In this document: in pieces, positions 16,957 through 28,217 of the stretch
Layout of the letters: each line of letters begins with the position of its first letter
How positions within the stretch are numbered: position 1 is the stretch's first letter
Assembly: GCF_022647505.1 (NCBI RefSeq)
Contig: NZ_CP071409.1
Span: 620,001 to 684,000 of the forward strand
Length of the DNA: 64,000 bases
DNA from: [Pantoea] beijingensis
Lineage (GTDB): Bacteria; Pseudomonadota; Gammaproteobacteria; Enterobacterales; Enterobacteriaceae
Reading direction: 5' to 3'
Program-made: the position numbers and the translations under genes
Notes under the pieces: generated by a model
Database searches by the model: none
Seen by the model: the letters and a program-made list of their open reading frames with translations, nothing else
Told to the model about the DNA's origin: nothing

Positions 16957-19803
16957 ATGGTGCCATTGTTATCTCAGCCACTGCCGGGACTGCTGAAAGA
17001 GCAGGGAGTTCAGGCGGCTGAACGCCTGAATCTGACGCGTGATGCCCTCAGCGATGGGGAACTGGCTGCGCTGGCATTTAGTGATTTTATTACTGAAAGC
17101 CTGGGGCAACATCCGGATTGGTTTCTTCAGTTGCAGCAGCAGCCGCCACTGGCGAATGAGTGGCAGTATTATGCCCAATGGCTGAATGAGAAACTCGTGA
17201 GCGTCCAGGATGAAAGCGGGCTTATGCGTGAGCTCAGGCTATTTCGACGTCATATGCTCACGCGAATTGGCTGGATGCAAACGCTGGCATTGAGCACTAC
17301 CGAAGACACCTTACACCAACTTAGCGTGCTGGCCGAGACGATCATCGTGACCGCGCGTGACTGGCTTTATCAGGCATGCTGCCAGGACTTTGGCACACCG
17401 TGTAACAACGAGGGGGAACCGCAGCCGCTGCTTATTTTAGGCATGGGTAAGTTAGGCGGAGGCGAGTTAAATTTCTCTTCTGATATCGATTTGATTTTTT
17501 CCTGGCCAGAAAATGGCACAACACGTGGAGGACGCCGTGAGTTAGATAACGCGCAGTTCTTCACGCGGCTGGGGCAGCGGCTCATTAAAGTGCTGGATCA
17601 ACCGACCGTCGACGGCTTTGTCTATCGTGTCGACATGCGGCTGCGGCCGTTTGGCGACAGTGGACCGCTGGTACTCAGTTTTGCTGCGCTGGAAGACTAT
17701 TATCAGGAGCAAGGGCGCGACTGGGAACGCTATGCCATGGTGAAAGCCCGCTTAATGGGCGGCGATGACGATCGCTGGAGCCAGGAATTGCGCCAGATGC
17801 TGCGGCCATTTGTTTTTCGTCGTTATATCGATTTCAGCGTTATTCAGTCGCTGCGTAATATGAAAGGTATGATTGCACGGGAAGTGCGGCGTCGTGGACT
17901 GACCGATAATATAAAGCTGGGCGCGGGAGGGATCCGTGAAACTGAGTTTATCGTCCAGGTTTTTCAGCTTATTCGCGGCGGCCGTGAGCGTGCGTTGCAA
18001 CTGCGTTCTCTTCTGCCAACGCTGCAATCCATCAATGAACTAAACCTTCTGCCGTCCGTACAGGTTGATCAACTGCACGATGCTTATCTGTTCCTCCGTC
18101 GTCTTGAAAATTTGTTGCAAAGCATTGGTGACGAGCAAACACAGACACTGCCCGCCGATGAACTGAATCGGCTGCGCTTAGCCTGGGCGATGGGCTTTGA
18201 TCGCTGGGAACAACTGCTTGTTGTTCTTGAATCGCATATGGCGTGCGTGCGCGCTATTTTTGATGAACTCATCGGCGATGATACTCCAGAGATTGGTGAG
18301 AACAGAATCTCTGCCGACTATGATGTGTTGTGGCAGGATAAGCTGGAAGAAGCTGAGCTGTCACCGCTCGTGCCGCATCTGGATAGTGCGCGTCGGCAAA
18401 GTCTCTGGCGGGCCATTACGGATTTTCACCATGATGTGGATAAGCGGACCATCGGCCCACGTGGTCGTCAGGCGCTGGACCAATTAATGCCGCGCCTGCT
18501 GAGCGAAGTCTGTCCCAGAGAGGATGCTGCGGTCGTGATTAGCCGTATTACGCCGCTCCTGCTGGGGGTGGTCACGCGAACGACCTATCTGGAGTTGTTG
18601 ACTGAATACCACGGTGCACTTAAGCATTTAATCCGCTTGTGCGCCGCATCACCGATGCTGGCGAGCCAGTTGGCGCGTTATCCGCTATTACTCGATGAAC
18701 TGCTCGATCCCGCTACGCTCTATCAGGCTACCGCAACCGATGCTTATCGTGATGAGCTTCGCCAGTATCTGCTACGGATTCCGGAAGATGATGAGGAGCA
18801 ACAGCTTGAGGCGTTGCGGCAGTTTAAACAGGCGCAGCATCTGCGTATTGCGGCGGCTGATATTGCCGGAACATTGCCGGTAATGAAGGTCAGCGATCAT
18901 TTAACCTGGCTGGCAGAAGCCATTATTGAATCCGTAGTGCAGCAGGCGTGGCACATGATGGTACAACGCTATGGCCAGCCCGGCCACTTAACCCGTGATG
19001 ATGAACGAGGTTTTGCCGTTGTAGGTTATGGCAAACTGGGTGGCTGGGAATTAGGCTACAGCTCTGATTTGGATCTGGTTTTTTTACATGATTGCCCGGC
19101 AGATGCGGTAACGGATGGCGAACGTAGCATTGACGGACGCCAGTTCTATCTAAAACTGGCGCAGCGTGTGATGCATCTGTTCAGTACCCGCACATCCTCA
19201 GGTATTTTGTATGAAGTCGATGCCCGGCTACGGCCATCCGGTGCTGCAGGCATGTTGGTGAGTACCTTTGAGGCGTTTGATGATTATCAACGTAATGAGG
19301 CGTGGACCTGGGAACATCAGGCGTTGGTGCGTGCGCGTATTGTTTTTGGTGAACCCGAGCTTACGCAGCGTTTTGACCATATCCGCCGCGGTATTCTCTG
19401 TCTACCGCGTGAGACCGAACAGTTGAAAACCGAAGTGCGTCAAATGCGGGAGAAAATGCGGGCGCATCTGGGGAATAAGCATAAAGGGCGCTGGGACATC
19501 AAAGCGGATGCGGGGGGCATCACTGATATTGAGTTCATTACCCAATATCTTGTGTTGCGCTATGCGGCGGAAGAGCCGCGCCTCACTCGCTGGTCGGACA
19601 ATGTACGCATCCTTGAACTGATGGCAAACTACGGCAAAATGGCAGATGACGAAGCAAAAACGCTAACCCAAGCCTATGTCATGCTACGTGATGAGCTGCA
19701 TCACCTGGCTTTACAGGAACTGCCCGGCCATGTTGCGGATGATGCATTTATTGCCGCACGTACATATGTAAGCGAAAGCTGGGCACGCGGATTAGAAAAT
19801 TGA
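16957..19803 (+). CDS. glnE: Bifunctional glutamine synthetase adenylyltransferase/adenylyl-removing enzyme
   Basis: 948 residues (E. coli 946). It controls glutamine synthetase by adenylylating or deadenylylating it in response to PII and glutamine. Two nucleotidyltransferase domains are seen: the deadenylylating N-domain with [18 protein letters not shown] (about 165) and the adenylylating C-domain with [18 protein letters not shown] (about 690), joined by helical linkers. The ATG at 16957 (MVPLLSQP) matches the family better than the in-frame TTG-region start at 16939. Upstream of hldE by 84 bp. Confidence 0.98.
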   Translation: MVPLLSQPLPGLLKEQGVQAAERLNLTRDALSDGELAALAFSDFITESLGQHPDWFLQLQQQPPLANEWQYYAQWLNEKLVSVQDESGLMRELRLFRRHMLTRIGWMQTLALSTTEDTLHQLSVLAETIIVTARDWLYQACCQDFGTPCNNEGEPQPLLILGMGKLGGGELNFSSDIDLIFSWPENGTTRGGRRELDNAQFFTRLGQRLIKVLDQPTVDGFVYRVDMRLRPFGDSGPLVLSFAALEDYYQEQGRDWERYAMVKARLMGGDDDRWSQELRQMLRPFVFRRYIDFSVIQSLRNMKGMIAREVRRRGLTDNIKLGAGGIRETEFIVQVFQLIRGGRERALQLRSLLPTLQSINELNLLPSVQVDQLHDAYLFLRRLENLLQSIGDEQTQTLPADELNRLRLAWAMGFDRWEQLLVVLESHMACVRAIFDELIGDDTPEIGENRISADYDVLWQDKLEEAELSPLVPHLDSARRQSLWRAITDFHHDVDKRTIGPRGRQALDQLMPRLLSEVCPREDAAVVISRITPLLLGVVTRTTYLELLTEYHGALKHLIRLCAASPMLASQLARYPLLLDELLDPATLYQATATDAYRDELRQYLLRIPEDDEEQQLEALRQFKQAQHLRIAAADIAGTLPVMKVSDHLTWLAEAIIESVVQQAWHMMVQRYGQPGHLTRDDERGFAVVGYGKLGGWELGYSSDLDLVFLHDCPADAVTDGERSIDGRQFYLKLAQRVMHLFSTRTSSGILYEVDARLRPSGAAGMLVSTFEAFDDYQRNEAWTWEHQALVRARIVFGEPELTQRFDHIRRGILCLPRETEQLKTEVRQMREKMRAHLGNKHKGRWDIKADAGGITDIEFITQYLVLRYAAEEPRLTRWSDNVRILELMANYGKMADDEAKTLTQAYVMLRDELHHLALQELPGHVADDAFIAARTYVSESWARGLEN

Positions 19804-19887
19804 CTTCCTGGCAGGGTGGGATTAAGGCCATCGACAAGTGTGCTACTATCCCGCGCAATATTTTTACAGTGGTCTGGAGTATGTCGA

Positions 19888-21318
19888 ATGAAAGTAACTC
19901 TGCCCGATTTTAACCGTGCAGGCGTGCTGGTTGTGGGTGATGTCATGTTGGATCGTTACTGGTATGGCCCCACCAGCCGTATTTCTCCTGAAGCCCCGGT
20001 TCCGGTGGTGAAAGTGGATAATATTGAAGAACGCCCGGGTGGCGCTGCTAACGTTGCGATGAATATCGCCTCTCTGGGGGCCGAGTCTCGCCTTATTGGT
20101 CTGACCGGCATTGATGATGCTGCGCGCGCGTTAAGTGAGAGCCTGAGCGGCGTAAATGTGCAGTGTGATTTTGTCGGCGTCCCCACGCATCCAACGATTA
20201 CGAAACTTCGTATTCTTTCTCGTAATCAACAGCTTATACGGCTGGATTTTGAGGAGGGTTTTGAAGGCATCGATCCTGAACCTCTCCATGCGCGTATTGC
20301 CGCTGCATTACCTAAAATGGGCGCGTTGGTGCTTTCCGATTATGCTAAAGGTGCACTCTCCACCGTGGAAGTGATGATCAAACTGGCACGCGCGGCGAAA
20401 GTACCGGTGTTAATCGATCCCAAAGGCACTGATTTTGCGCGATATCGAGGCGCAACAATATTGACACCGAATTTCTCTGAATTCGAAGCCGTGGTGGGTA
20501 AATGCAAAGATGAAGCGCAGATTGTAGAACGTGGCATGAAGCTGATGGCGGATTATGAGTTATCTGCACTGCTGGTGACGCGTTCTGAAAATGGGATGAC
20601 TCTGCTACAGCCGGGTAAAACACCTTTGCATCTGCCAACCCAGGCGCAGGAAGTGTTTGACGTTACCGGGGCGGGTGATACGGTCATTGGCGTGCTGGCC
20701 GCGGCTTTGGCAGCGGGTAACTCACTGGAAGATGCCTGTTTCTTGTCGAACGCTGCAGCGGGCGTGGTGGTGGGTAAACTTGGGACATCAACGGTGAGTA
20801 CCGTTGAATTGGAGAACGCGATTCGCGCCCGCCCGGAAACCGGTTTTGGCGTGATGAATGAAGCTCAACTGAAGGAGGCGGTTGCATCAGCGCGTAAGCG
20901 TGGCGAGAAGGTGGTCATGACTAATGGCTGTTTTGATATCCTGCACGCCGGCCATGTCTCTTATCTGGCGAATGCGCGTAAATTGGGTGACCGTCTGATT
21001 GTTGCTGTTAACAGTGATGCCTCAACTAAACGATTAAAAGGCGAAGGCCGACCGGTCAATCCATTGATTAACCGAATGATTGTGTTAGGTGCTCTGGAGG
21101 CCGTCGACTGGGTCGTTCCTTTTGAAGAGGATACCCCACAGCGTCTTATTGCTGATGTTCTTCCCGATTTGCTGGTTAAAGGCGGCGACTATAAGCCTGA
21201 GGAGATCGCGGGAAGCAAAGAAGTGTGGGCTAACGGCGGAGATGTCCGCGTGCTTAATTTTGAAGATGGTATTTCCACTACGAATATCATTAGAAGCATT
21301 CGCGCTAGTGACAGCTGA
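19888..21318 (+). CDS. hldE: Bifunctional heptose 7-phosphate kinase / heptose 1-phosphate adenylyltransferase
   Basis: 476 residues (E. coli 477). It makes ADP-D-glycero-D-manno-heptose for the LPS inner core. The N-terminal ribokinase-type domain has [24 protein letters not shown] and the catalytic Asp in [11 protein letters not shown] (about 265). The C-terminal adenylyltransferase starts near 340 with [16 protein letters not shown]. The start MKVTLPDF lies after GGAGTATGTCGA. It ends at a long perfect hairpin. Confidence 0.98.
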   Translation: MKVTLPDFNRAGVLVVGDVMLDRYWYGPTSRISPEAPVPVVKVDNIEERPGGAANVAMNIASLGAESRLIGLTGIDDAARALSESLSGVNVQCDFVGVPTHPTITKLRILSRNQQLIRLDFEEGFEGIDPEPLHARIAAALPKMGALVLSDYAKGALSTVEVMIKLARAAKVPVLIDPKGTDFARYRGATILTPNFSEFEAVVGKCKDEAQIVERGMKLMADYELSALLVTRSENGMTLLQPGKTPLHLPTQAQEVFDVTGAGDTVIGVLAAALAAGNSLEDACFLSNAAAGVVVGKLGTSTVSTVELENAIRARPETGFGVMNEAQLKEAVASARKRGEKVVMTNGCFDILHAGHVSYLANARKLGDRLIVAVNSDASTKRLKGEGRPVNPLINRMIVLGALEAVDWVVPFEEDTPQRLIADVLPDLLVKGGDYKPEEIAGSKEVWANGGDVRVLNFEDGISTTNIIRSIRASDS

Positions 21319-21327
21319 TGGCAGGCT

Positions 21328-21365
21328 CGATCAATCAGAGACGGTAGAACGTCTCTGATTGATCG
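21328..21365. terminator. 16-bp perfect hairpin between hldE and ubiK
   Basis: CGATCAATCAGAGACG (21328-21343) and CGTCTCTGATTGATCG (21350-21365) are exact complements around six bases. There is no U-tract beyond GTGTTTG, but the position between convergent genes indicates a bidirectional terminator. Confidence 0.7.
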
Positions 21366-21372
21366 GTGTTTG

Positions 21373-21654
21373 TTACTGCGGATCTTCTGTTTTAGCTATA
21401 TCGGCAGGTGCGTTGGTTGCATTTTCCAGTGCTGCGAGGCGTTGCTCGAGCACCGCCAGTTTTTCACGGGTACGCAGCAGTACCTGTGTTTGAACGTCAA
21501 ACTCTTCACGATTTACCAAATCCATGCGGGTTAACTGTGCCTGTAAAACCTGACGGATTTTCTTCTCGACGTCATCACCAAACTCGCGAATGCCTTTCGG
21601 CATTGATTCATGAACCTGACGTGCAAGTTGTTCAATTTTTTTTGGGTCAATCAT
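21373..21654 (-). CDS. ubiK: Ubiquinone biosynthesis accessory factor UbiK
   Basis: 93 residues, formerly YqiC/BMFP family. It starts [19 protein letters not shown] and has an amphipathic N-terminal helix and a C-terminal trimeric coiled coil (about 45-80, heptads in [13 protein letters not shown]). It works with UbiJ in the soluble Ubi metabolon for aerobic ubiquinone synthesis. E. coli UbiK is 96 residues. Divergent from the ribB riboswitch transcript. Confidence 0.93.
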   Translation of the reverse strand: MIDPKKIEQLARQVHESMPKGIREFGDDVEKKIRQVLQAQLTRMDLVNREEFDVQTQVLLRTREKLAVLEQRLAALENATNAPADIAKTEDPQ

Positions 21655-21903
21655 GGCGGTATTCCTGGTCGCAACAAGTATGTGCTAAGTGTAATCCCTG
21701 GAGCCAAAAGGATAAACCTGAAAACGAGGGTGCCTCAATTTATCCCTGCAACACCACGGACTATCGCTATGTTAACCAGATTATCAGATTGGCATCTCAG
21801 GCGAGGCAAGCCCCTTCCTGGCCCAGCAGGCATCAAGCCAATCATTTGCACTTTTTGTTCATTGCTCTGCCTTTTTATTGGCGTTATAGTAAGTTCGCTT
21901 ATT

Positions 21904-22047
21904 CTCAGGGCGGGGCGAAATTCCCCACCGGCGGTAAATCAGCAATAGCTGAAAGCCCGCGAGCGCTTCAGAACGTAAAGTCTGAAGGTCAGCAGATCCG
22001 GTGTAATTCCGGGGCCGACGGTTAAAGTCCGGATGGGAGAGAGTAAC
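21904..22047 (+). promoter_or_regulatory. FMN riboswitch (RFN element) of ribB
   Basis: The conserved RFN blocks follow in order: AGGGCGGGGCGAAA, TTCCCCACCGGCGGT, AGCCCGCGAGC, GGTCAGCAGATCCGGTG, ATTCCGGGGCCGACGGT and AAAGTCCGGATGGGAGAGAG. They lie about 110 bp before the ribB ATG. The intervening stretch contains a CGGG/CCCG hairpin and T-rich sequence (22055-22087), which may be the expression platform lowering ribB when FMN is abundant. Confidence 0.97.
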
Positions 22048-22157
22048 GGTTCTTGTCGGGTGTGAGCCCGCCTCGCGTTATCTTTTTGTCACTTCATGAC
22101 ACTCCTCAAGATCGCCCTGGTTCTGGTAACCCATATATTTGATAAGGTTTATTTACC

Positions 22158-22814
22158 ATGAATCAGACGCTACTTTCTGAATTTGGCACGCCGGAACAGC
22201 GTGTTACTTGTGCAATTGCCGCATTACGCGAAGGACGCGGTGTGATGGTGCTGGACGATGAAGATCGTGAAAATGAAGGTGATATGATCTTCGCTGCGGA
22301 AACCATGACCGTGGAGCAGATGGCGCTGACAATCCGCCACGGCAGTGGGATAGTGTGTCTCTGCCTGAATGAGGCGCGCCGCCAACAGCTTGAATTACCC
22401 ATGATGGTGGAGAATAACACCAGCGCTTTTGGCACCGGTTTTACCGTAACGATTGAAGCCGCAGAAGGTGTGACCACCGGCGTTTCTGCCTCCGATCGCC
22501 TGACTACTATCCGCGCTGCAATTGCCGACAATGCGAAGCCTGCCGATCTGCATCGCCCCGGCCATGTTTTCCCGCTGCTTGCCCGTGAAGGTGGTGTACT
22601 GACGCGTGGGGGCCACACGGAAGCAACAATCGATTTAGTGACGCTGGCAGGTTTCAAACCCGCAGGCGTGCTGTGTGAGCTGACTAACGATGATGGCACC
22701 ATGGCGCATGCGCCAGAGGCGGTTGCCTTCGCTAAACAGCACCAAATGCCGGTTGTGACAATTGAGGATTTAGTCGCTTATCGCAATCAGCACGAAACGC
22801 GTCAGGCAAGCTGA
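22158..22814 (+). CDS. ribB: 3,4-dihydroxy-2-butanone 4-phosphate synthase
   Basis: 218 residues (E. coli 217). It converts ribulose 5-phosphate to the four-carbon precursor of riboflavin. The acidic metal loop [11 protein letters not shown] (about 33-43), RHGSGIVC (about 61) and the metal His in [10 protein letters not shown] (about 152-161) are present. It has no fused RibA domain, as usual for enterobacteria. Controlled by the FMN riboswitch upstream. In E. coli zupT lies next to ygiD; here ygiD follows directly. Confidence 0.98.
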   Translation: MNQTLLSEFGTPEQRVTCAIAALREGRGVMVLDDEDRENEGDMIFAAETMTVEQMALTIRHGSGIVCLCLNEARRQQLELPMMVENNTSAFGTGFTVTIEAAEGVTTGVSASDRLTTIRAAIADNAKPADLHRPGHVFPLLAREGGVLTRGGHTEATIDLVTLAGFKPAGVLCELTNDDGTMAHAPEAVAFAKQHQMPVVTIEDLVAYRNQHETRQAS

Positions 22815-22821
22815 TACTGAG

Positions 22822-22846
22822 CAGGCCGGTTACCGTTTCCGGCCTG
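22822..22846 (+). terminator. Terminator of ribB
   Basis: CAGGCCGG (22822-22829) pairs with CCGGCCTG (22839-22846), followed by a pyrimidine-rich stretch. Confidence 0.7.
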
Positions 22847-22973
22847 AGTCCTTTCCCCCGCTTCAAATAATCAAATTTATTGACGATCATCATCACCGTT
22901 ATCCGAGTTCATCCTGCCGATAAAACGCGTACTGTAGCCATCACTAAGACAATGACGCTTTCCGGGGATAACC

Positions 22974-23783
22974 ATGCTTCAAACTCGTATGCCGGCTCTT
23001 TTCCTGGGTCACGGCAGCCCAATGAATGTTCTGGAAGAAAACACCTATACTAAAAGCTGGCGTCGGCTGGGTGAAAAATGTCCGGAACCTAAAGCGATAG
23101 TGGCCGTTTCCGCGCATTGGTATACCCCCGGAACGGCAGTCACCGCGATGGACGCTCCCCGTACGATTCATGATTTTGGTGGGTTCCCCCAGGCACTTTT
23201 TGATACCCGCTATCCGGCAGCAGGTTCGCCAGAGCTGGCCAGCCAGATCGCTAAAATATTATCGCCAATAGATGTGCAGCTCGATGGCGATTGGGGACTG
23301 GATCATGGTGCGTGGGGAGTGCTAATCAAAATGTATCCGGAAGCAAATATACCGGTCGTCCAACTCAGCATTGATGGTACTAAACCCCCGAGTTGGCATT
23401 TTGAGTTGGGCCGGAAGCTGGCGGTTCTGCGTGAACAGGGCGTGATGATTGTTGCTAGTGGTAATGTGGTCCACAATTTGCGCATGTTACGCAGACAAGG
23501 TGAGACTGAAGCATGGCCGTGGGCGACCGCATTTAATCAGTACGTGCGTGACAACATTGATTGGCAAGGGCCAACAGCAGATCACCCTCTGGTAAACTTT
23601 ATGCGCCATGAAGGTGCCGCGTTATCGAACCCTACACCGGAGCACTTTCTTCCTCTGCTGTATATTCTGGGTGCCAGGGCAGAAGATGAGGCCGTGTCTG
23701 TTGCTGTTGATGGGATTGAAATGGCATCAATCAGTATGCTGTCGGTGCTGGTTGGCGACATATCGCGTTCGGCCCATCCATAG
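22974..23783 (+). CDS. ygiD: 4,5-DOPA-extradiol-dioxygenase family protein YgiD
   Basis: 269 residues of the LigB/DODA class III ring-cleaving dioxygenase family, which uses non-haem iron or zinc. Family signatures are LFLGHGSPMN near the N-terminus (metal His), VSAHW (about 43-47) and DHGAWG (about 107). E. coli YgiD cleaves L-DOPA in vitro; the physiological substrate is unknown. Single gene after ribB, convergent with ygiC. Confidence 0.93.
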   Translation: MLQTRMPALFLGHGSPMNVLEENTYTKSWRRLGEKCPEPKAIVAVSAHWYTPGTAVTAMDAPRTIHDFGGFPQALFDTRYPAAGSPELASQIAKILSPIDVQLDGDWGLDHGAWGVLIKMYPEANIPVVQLSIDGTKPPSWHFELGRKLAVLREQGVMIVASGNVVHNLRMLRRQGETEAWPWATAFNQYVRDNIDWQGPTADHPLVNFMRHEGAALSNPTPEHFLPLLYILGARAEDEAVSVAVDGIEMASISMLSVLVGDISRSAHP

Positions 23784-23820
23784 GCCATGTGACGAAGGGA
23801 AAGGGCTTCCCTTCGTGGGG

Positions 23821-24978
23821 TTATTCTATAAACGCGTGCGGATAAAAACGGGAAAGATCCTGGGTAATCAAATCACGATCTTCTCGCAGCCCGATTCCGG
23901 CTGGTTGATCGTCGATCAACCAACTGCCGATTAAGGTATAACTATCACCAAACTTAGGCAGGGGATGGAATTGCTGAACAATCATGCCTTCTTCCCCGTA
24001 AGGGCCGTCAACACGTGCGATTTCCTGACCGTTTTCCACGATATGAATATTGGCTCCTTCGCGGGAGAATAGAGGCTTCACCACATATTTATCCATTGGC
24101 GGCACATCATCTTCAGCAAAGTAAGCCGGAAGCAAATTAGGATGATCAGGGAACATCTGCCACAACAGCGGCAGCAGTGCCTTATTGGAAAGGATGCTTT
24201 TCCAGGCCGGCTCCAGCCAACGTACGCCCGCGTCTTCCAGCTTGGTGGAGAAGACCTCACGCAGCATAAACTCCCACGGATAGAGTTTAAACAGGTTGCC
24301 GATGACCTGGTCGTGGACGTCGGTAAATTGCCCCTTTTCTCCTAAGCCAATTTCATCAATAAACAGAAACTCACTCGGTAGCCCGGCCTCCGTCGCACAG
24401 TCCTGCAAATACTGTACGGTACCGCGATCTTCGTCGGTATCGCGGCAGCAAGAAAAATGCAGCCAGCTAAAGCCGTGTTGTTGATGCAGTACGCGGAAAC
24501 GCTCAATGAGTTTTTCCTGCAAACTATTAAACTGGTCGCTCCCTGTGGGGAGCAGGCCTGAATTTAGCTGGTCTTCCAGCCAGATCCATTGAAAGAATGC
24601 AGCTTCATACAGAGAGGTGGGCGTATCCGCGTTATTCTCCAGCAGCTTGGCATCCCCCTGGCCATCCCAGGCCAGGTCCAGGCGTGAATAGAGTGAAGGC
24701 TGGCTGGTTTTCCACGATTGCCGCACGAACTCCCAGGTGTGCTTAGGTATGCGAAATTTGGTTAACAGCGCTTCACTGTTAACCACTTTTTCTACCACCT
24801 GCAAACACATTTGATGCAGCTCGCTGGTAGTCTCTTCCAGATAATCAATTTGCGGTAGCGTAAATTGATAATAAGCATCTTCACACCAGTAGGGTTCACC
24901 GTGCATGGTATGAAAACGAAAGCCGAATTCAGTGGCTTTTTCACGCCAGCCTGGACGCTCAGAAATAGCAATGCGTTT
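23821..24978 (-). CDS. ygiC: ATP-grasp protein YgiC, glutathionylspermidine synthase-like
   Basis: 385 residues (E. coli 386). It matches the C-terminal synthetase domain of glutathionylspermidine synthase without the amidase half. An ATP-grasp core is suggested by [11 protein letters not shown] (about 300) and the acidic WLIDDQPAG near the end. The start [12 protein letters not shown] matches E. coli; the in-frame extension to 25026 overlaps ygiB and lacks support. In E. coli, ygiBC are co-transcribed with tolC; the order here is the same (tolC, ygiB, ygiC). The biochemical role is unproven. Confidence 0.93.
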   Translation of the reverse strand, partial: KRIAISERPGWREKATEFGFRFHTMHGEPYWCEDAYYQFTLPQIDYLEETTSELHQMCLQVVEKVVNSEALLTKFRIPKHTWEFVRQSWKTSQPSLYSRLDLAWDGQGDAKLLENNADTPTSLYEAAFFQWIWLEDQLNSGLLPTGSDQFNSLQEKLIERFRVLHQQHGFSWLHFSCCRDTDEDRGTVQYLQDCATEAGLPSEFLFIDEIGLGEKGQFTDVHDQVIGNLFKLYPWEFMLREVFSTKLEDAGVRWLEPAWKSILSNKALLPLLWQMFPDHPNLLPAYFAEDDVPPMDKYVVKPLFSREGANIHIVENGQEIARVDGPYGEEGMIVQQFHPLPKFGDSYTLIGSWLIDDQPAGIGLREDRDLITQDLSRFYPHAFIE

Positions 24979-24988
24979 CATCAGGCGG

Positions 24989-25663
24989 TTAGCCTCCGAA
25001 AGAGCGGCTGGAGCCTGAAGTCGCACTGCTTCTTTGCATGCTGCTCTGCTTCGCTACGCTGTCACCAAAGCCGCCGCGCGTCACGGTGCTGGTCGTCATC
25101 GGTTTTGGTGCCAGTGCTGTTTTAGGCACCGTTACGCTGCGGCCAGATGTTGCATTACCGTAGTTGCGGCCAGAAGCGTCAACAAATTTGCCATTAGCCG
25201 GGCTTGCCGGGTTTTTAGAAGTGAACAGCGGTTGCTGAGCAAAACCAGCTCCTCCCCCCATCATACGGCCCATCATATAGCCAGCCATCAATGGCATCCA
25301 GAAGCTGCCGCTGCTTTGCTGAGCTTCAGCATTATTACCTGTACCAATACCCGCCTGAGCTGGAGTTTGTTGGCACTGGTTTTCACCAAATTCGGCAACG
25401 CAATCTTCACGCGTTGCGTATTTCGGTGCAGTTTTTTCAGCTTCTTTCAATGCGTTATTATAAGCGGTAGTACATTGTGCACTTTGGTCCGGGTTAGCTT
25501 TAGAGCAATCGTCGGCATTTTGGTACATTGATACAGTTTCATCTGACTGCTCACAGCCAGCCAGCATAAATACAGCGGTAACGGCCAAAGCAACTGGCGT
25601 TAAATGACGTGCGCTCCAATTCTTGCGAAAGGATGCGTAATTAATATATTTAGTCCGTTTCAT
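24989..25663 (-). CDS. ygiB: Lipoprotein YgiB (DUF1190)
   Basis: 224 residues. After a basic N-terminal extension, a hydrophobic stretch ends in a lipobox (VFMLAGC, Cys about 36). The mature part is Cys- and Gln-containing, then has a Gly/Ser-rich, low-complexity tail ending SRSFGG. E. coli YgiB is about the same length and is co-transcribed with tolC and ygiC. Function unknown; envelope localisation is inferred from the lipobox. Confidence 0.92.
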   Translation of the reverse strand: MKRTKYINYASFRKNWSARHLTPVALAVTAVFMLAGCEQSDETVSMYQNADDCSKANPDQSAQCTTAYNNALKEAEKTAPKYATREDCVAEFGENQCQQTPAQAGIGTGNNAEAQQSSGSFWMPLMAGYMMGRMMGGGAGFAQQPLFTSKNPASPANGKFVDASGRNYGNATSGRSVTVPKTALAPKPMTTSTVTRGGFGDSVAKQSSMQRSSATSGSSRSFGG

Positions 25664-25774
25664 AGCAATCTGTCCTGTGCCCAGAGGTAGGCATAGAATA
25701 GGTGAAGCGTGGTGAAATTTGAAGCGATGGAGGCCGATGATAAGGGGATCTTTACGTAGTTATACGTTTATCTC

Positions 25775-25857
25775 CTGCATCTTTCAGACTGTCACTTTGT
25801 TGGCCGCCTTCGCTTGCCCCGGTCACGTAGTTTTCTGCGCTCCCGGGGATGCGACCG
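25775..25857. repeat. ERIC-like core in the tolC-ygiB gap
   Basis: CCCCGGTCACGTAG (from 25817) and CTCCCGGGGAT (to about 25850) mirror the ERIC core CCCAGTCACTTAC...CTCCTGGGGAT, preceded by TTGGCCGCCTTCGCT, the ERIC left arm. Its outer ends are degraded. The inverted arms CCGGTC/GACCGG could also fold as a hairpin after tolC. Confidence 0.4.
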
Positions 25858-25860
25858 GCT

Positions 25861-27366
25861 CTAATTAGAGAACGGGTTACGACCGCTGTTGTTGGCAGGG
25901 GCAGGAGTGGAAATGCGTGTTGCCGCTGCTGGCGTCGCATCTGGCTGTGAAGGCGACGCACCCGTCATCATTGCATCCTGATTGGCTTGTGCATTCTGCT
26001 GTGCATTTTCTGGTGCAACTGCCTCTGGGGTGGTGGGAATATCTTTGCCCAAGCGATTATTCAGAGAGGCTAAATCCTGCTCGTTCAGAGTACCCAACGC
26101 TGATTTAATATTCAGTTCATTAATCAGGTAGTTATATCGGGCATCAGATAACTGCTGCTTCGCATTGTACAAAGTCGTAGTCGCGTCCAGTACATCGACG
26201 ATGGTGCGTGTACCAACCTGATAACCCGCTTCTGATGCATCCAGTGAACTCTGTGCAGAAACCACGGCCTGTTTGAATGCGTTAATGCTGCTGATAGAGG
26301 CATTAACGTTATTAAATGAAGATCGGACGGTCTGCACTGCAGAGCGATGTGCGCTTTCCAATTGCTCGCTGGCGCTGACAAAGGCGTACTGCGCTTGCTT
26401 AACCTGGGAGCTCACCGCACCGCCGCTGTATATCGGCAGCGAGAAACTTAAGCCAACCTGGTTGCTACCTGCAATATTATCGGAGTTTGAACTGGATTGG
26501 TTCGCGCGGCTACCGCCAAATCTGCTGTTAGACAAGCCGGTAGATGCCGTTAAGTCCAGCGTCGGCATATGACCCGTTTCCGCTGAGCGAATCTGCTCAC
26601 GAGCCAGATCCTGGGATAAACGTGCAGATAATAAATTCAGGTTACGGCTTTCCGCCTCTTTCAGCAGCGCAGTTACCGCCTGAGGTTTATCCGTCTGGAA
26701 ACGATCGATATTGAGTGATGCCAGCGTAGGATAATAGTTACCCGTTACCTGGCGCAGCGTCTCTACCGCATTATCCAGGTTATTGCGTGCAGAAACTTCG
26801 TTAGCTAATACGCTATCATATTGTGCACGCGCGTTTTGTACGTCAGTAATCGCTACCAGGCCCACGTTGAAACGCTGGGTGGTTTGATCTAATTGACGAT
26901 AGATCGATTGTTTCTGTGCTTCAGTAAAGGAAAGCGAGTCAATCGCCCTTAGCACATTAAAATAAGCGGTTGCGGTGTCCAGTATGAGAGATTGCTGCGC
27001 AGTCTGGTAGGTGACATCCTGAATGCCAGCCGCTTTTTCCTGTAGCGTTAACGCCCGCCATTTCGACATATCGAAGATGGTTTGAGTCAGTTGCAGTGAA
27101 CCGCTGGTCGTGTTGGAATGCACGCCGCTCGCGTCGCGGTAACCGTTATTATAGGTATAATCAGCCCCTAAACCGAGCTGAGGCAGCAATGGGCTGCGAG
27201 CTTCATTGATTTTCTCAAAAGCAGCATCACGATCGGCTGCAGAGCTACGAAGGTCGGGGTTAGTCGTCCGCGCCTGCTGGTAAACTTGCAGCAGGTTCTC
27301 TGCCTGACTTGCGACGCTGAAGCCGCCCAGGCTTAGGCCGATAAGTAGTGGGAGCAGTTTCTTCAT
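25861..27366 (-). CDS. tolC: Outer-membrane efflux channel TolC
   Basis: 501 residues. A signal peptide (MKKLLPLLIGLSLGGFSVAS, cleaved before ENLLQVY) precedes two internally repeated halves of beta-strands and long coiled-coil helices. TolC trimers span the outer membrane and serve the tripartite pumps and type I secretion. The C-terminal tail after about residue 430 is Pro/Ala/Gln-rich, as in other TolC proteins. The ATG at 27366 (MKKLL) is preferred over one two codons upstream. Divergent from nudF. Confidence 0.98.
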   Translation of the reverse strand: MKKLLPLLIGLSLGGFSVASQAENLLQVYQQARTTNPDLRSSAADRDAAFEKINEARSPLLPQLGLGADYTYNNGYRDASGVHSNTTSGSLQLTQTIFDMSKWRALTLQEKAAGIQDVTYQTAQQSLILDTATAYFNVLRAIDSLSFTEAQKQSIYRQLDQTTQRFNVGLVAITDVQNARAQYDSVLANEVSARNNLDNAVETLRQVTGNYYPTLASLNIDRFQTDKPQAVTALLKEAESRNLNLLSARLSQDLAREQIRSAETGHMPTLDLTASTGLSNSRFGGSRANQSSSNSDNIAGSNQVGLSFSLPIYSGGAVSSQVKQAQYAFVSASEQLESAHRSAVQTVRSSFNNVNASISSINAFKQAVVSAQSSLDASEAGYQVGTRTIVDVLDATTTLYNAKQQLSDARYNYLINELNIKSALGTLNEQDLASLNNRLGKDIPTTPEAVAPENAQQNAQANQDAMMTGASPSQPDATPAAATRISTPAPANNSGRNPFSN

Positions 27367-27581
27367 TTGCATTCCTTGTTGTGCAGCAATATGACTGTGG
27401 TAGCGCTGACATAAGCCAAAAAAATAATCGCTGATTTTAGCAGAATCTACTGTTAGACGACGTTGGCTTAACGTGCCATCTCCGCCTAATTTACGTAATT
27501 AATTCAGAAAGAACCATACTTCAGCGGAATTGAAATTTGATATCGTCAATTTTGCCCCCAATTTGCAGAGGAAAGGTTACG

Positions 27582-28217
27582 ATGGCCAGCAGTAAAAAAT
27601 TCCCGGTGACTTTCACTAAAAACGATGTAGAAATTATTGCACGCGAATCACTTTATCAGGGTTTTTTTTCTTTAGTACGTTATCGTTTTCGCCATCGTCT
27701 GTTTAGTGGCGCAATGAGTAACGAAGTTACGCGTGAGATTTTTGAGCGCGGACATGCAGCAGTCCTGCTACCTTATGATCCCTTACGTGATGAAGTCGTC
27801 CTGATTGAACAAATCCGTATTGCGGCGTTTGATAGCAGCTCCACGCCATGGTTGATAGAGTTGGTTGCCGGCATTATCGAACCGGGTGAAAGCGTCGAAG
27901 ATGTTTGTCGTCGTGAAGCGATGGAAGAGGCAGGGTTAAACGTCAATCGGCTGAAACCCGTGATGAATTATCTTGCCAGCCCTGGTGGAACCAGCGAACG
28001 CTTATCCATTATGGTGGGAGAAGTGGATGCCAGTGTGGCAGAGGGAAGCCACGGTCTGGAGGAAGAGAATGAGGATATTCTTGTCCATGTGGTTAGCCGT
28101 GAACAGGCTTATCAGTGGGTGGAAGAGGGGAGAATCGATAATGCGGCGTCTGTCATCGCTCTGCAATGGCTTGCGTTGCACCATGAAAAATTACGAGAAG
28201 AGTGGAATTCCAAATGA
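27582..28217 (+). CDS. nudF: ADP-ribose pyrophosphatase
   Basis: 211 residues (E. coli 209). It hydrolyses ADP-ribose to AMP and ribose 5-phosphate. The Nudix box is complete: Gly in AGIIEPGE, then REAMEEAGL (about 110-118). [11 protein letters not shown] fixes the start at 27582, with GAGGAAAGG upstream. First gene of nudF-yqiB-cpdA-yqiA-parE; its stop overlaps the yqiB start in an ATGA. Confidence 0.97.
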   Translation: MASSKKFPVTFTKNDVEIIARESLYQGFFSLVRYRFRHRLFSGAMSNEVTREIFERGHAAVLLPYDPLRDEVVLIEQIRIAAFDSSSTPWLIELVAGIIEPGESVEDVCRREAMEEAGLNVNRLKPVMNYLASPGGTSERLSIMVGEVDASVAEGSHGLEEENEDILVHVVSREQAYQWVEEGRIDNAASVIALQWLALHHEKLREEWNSK

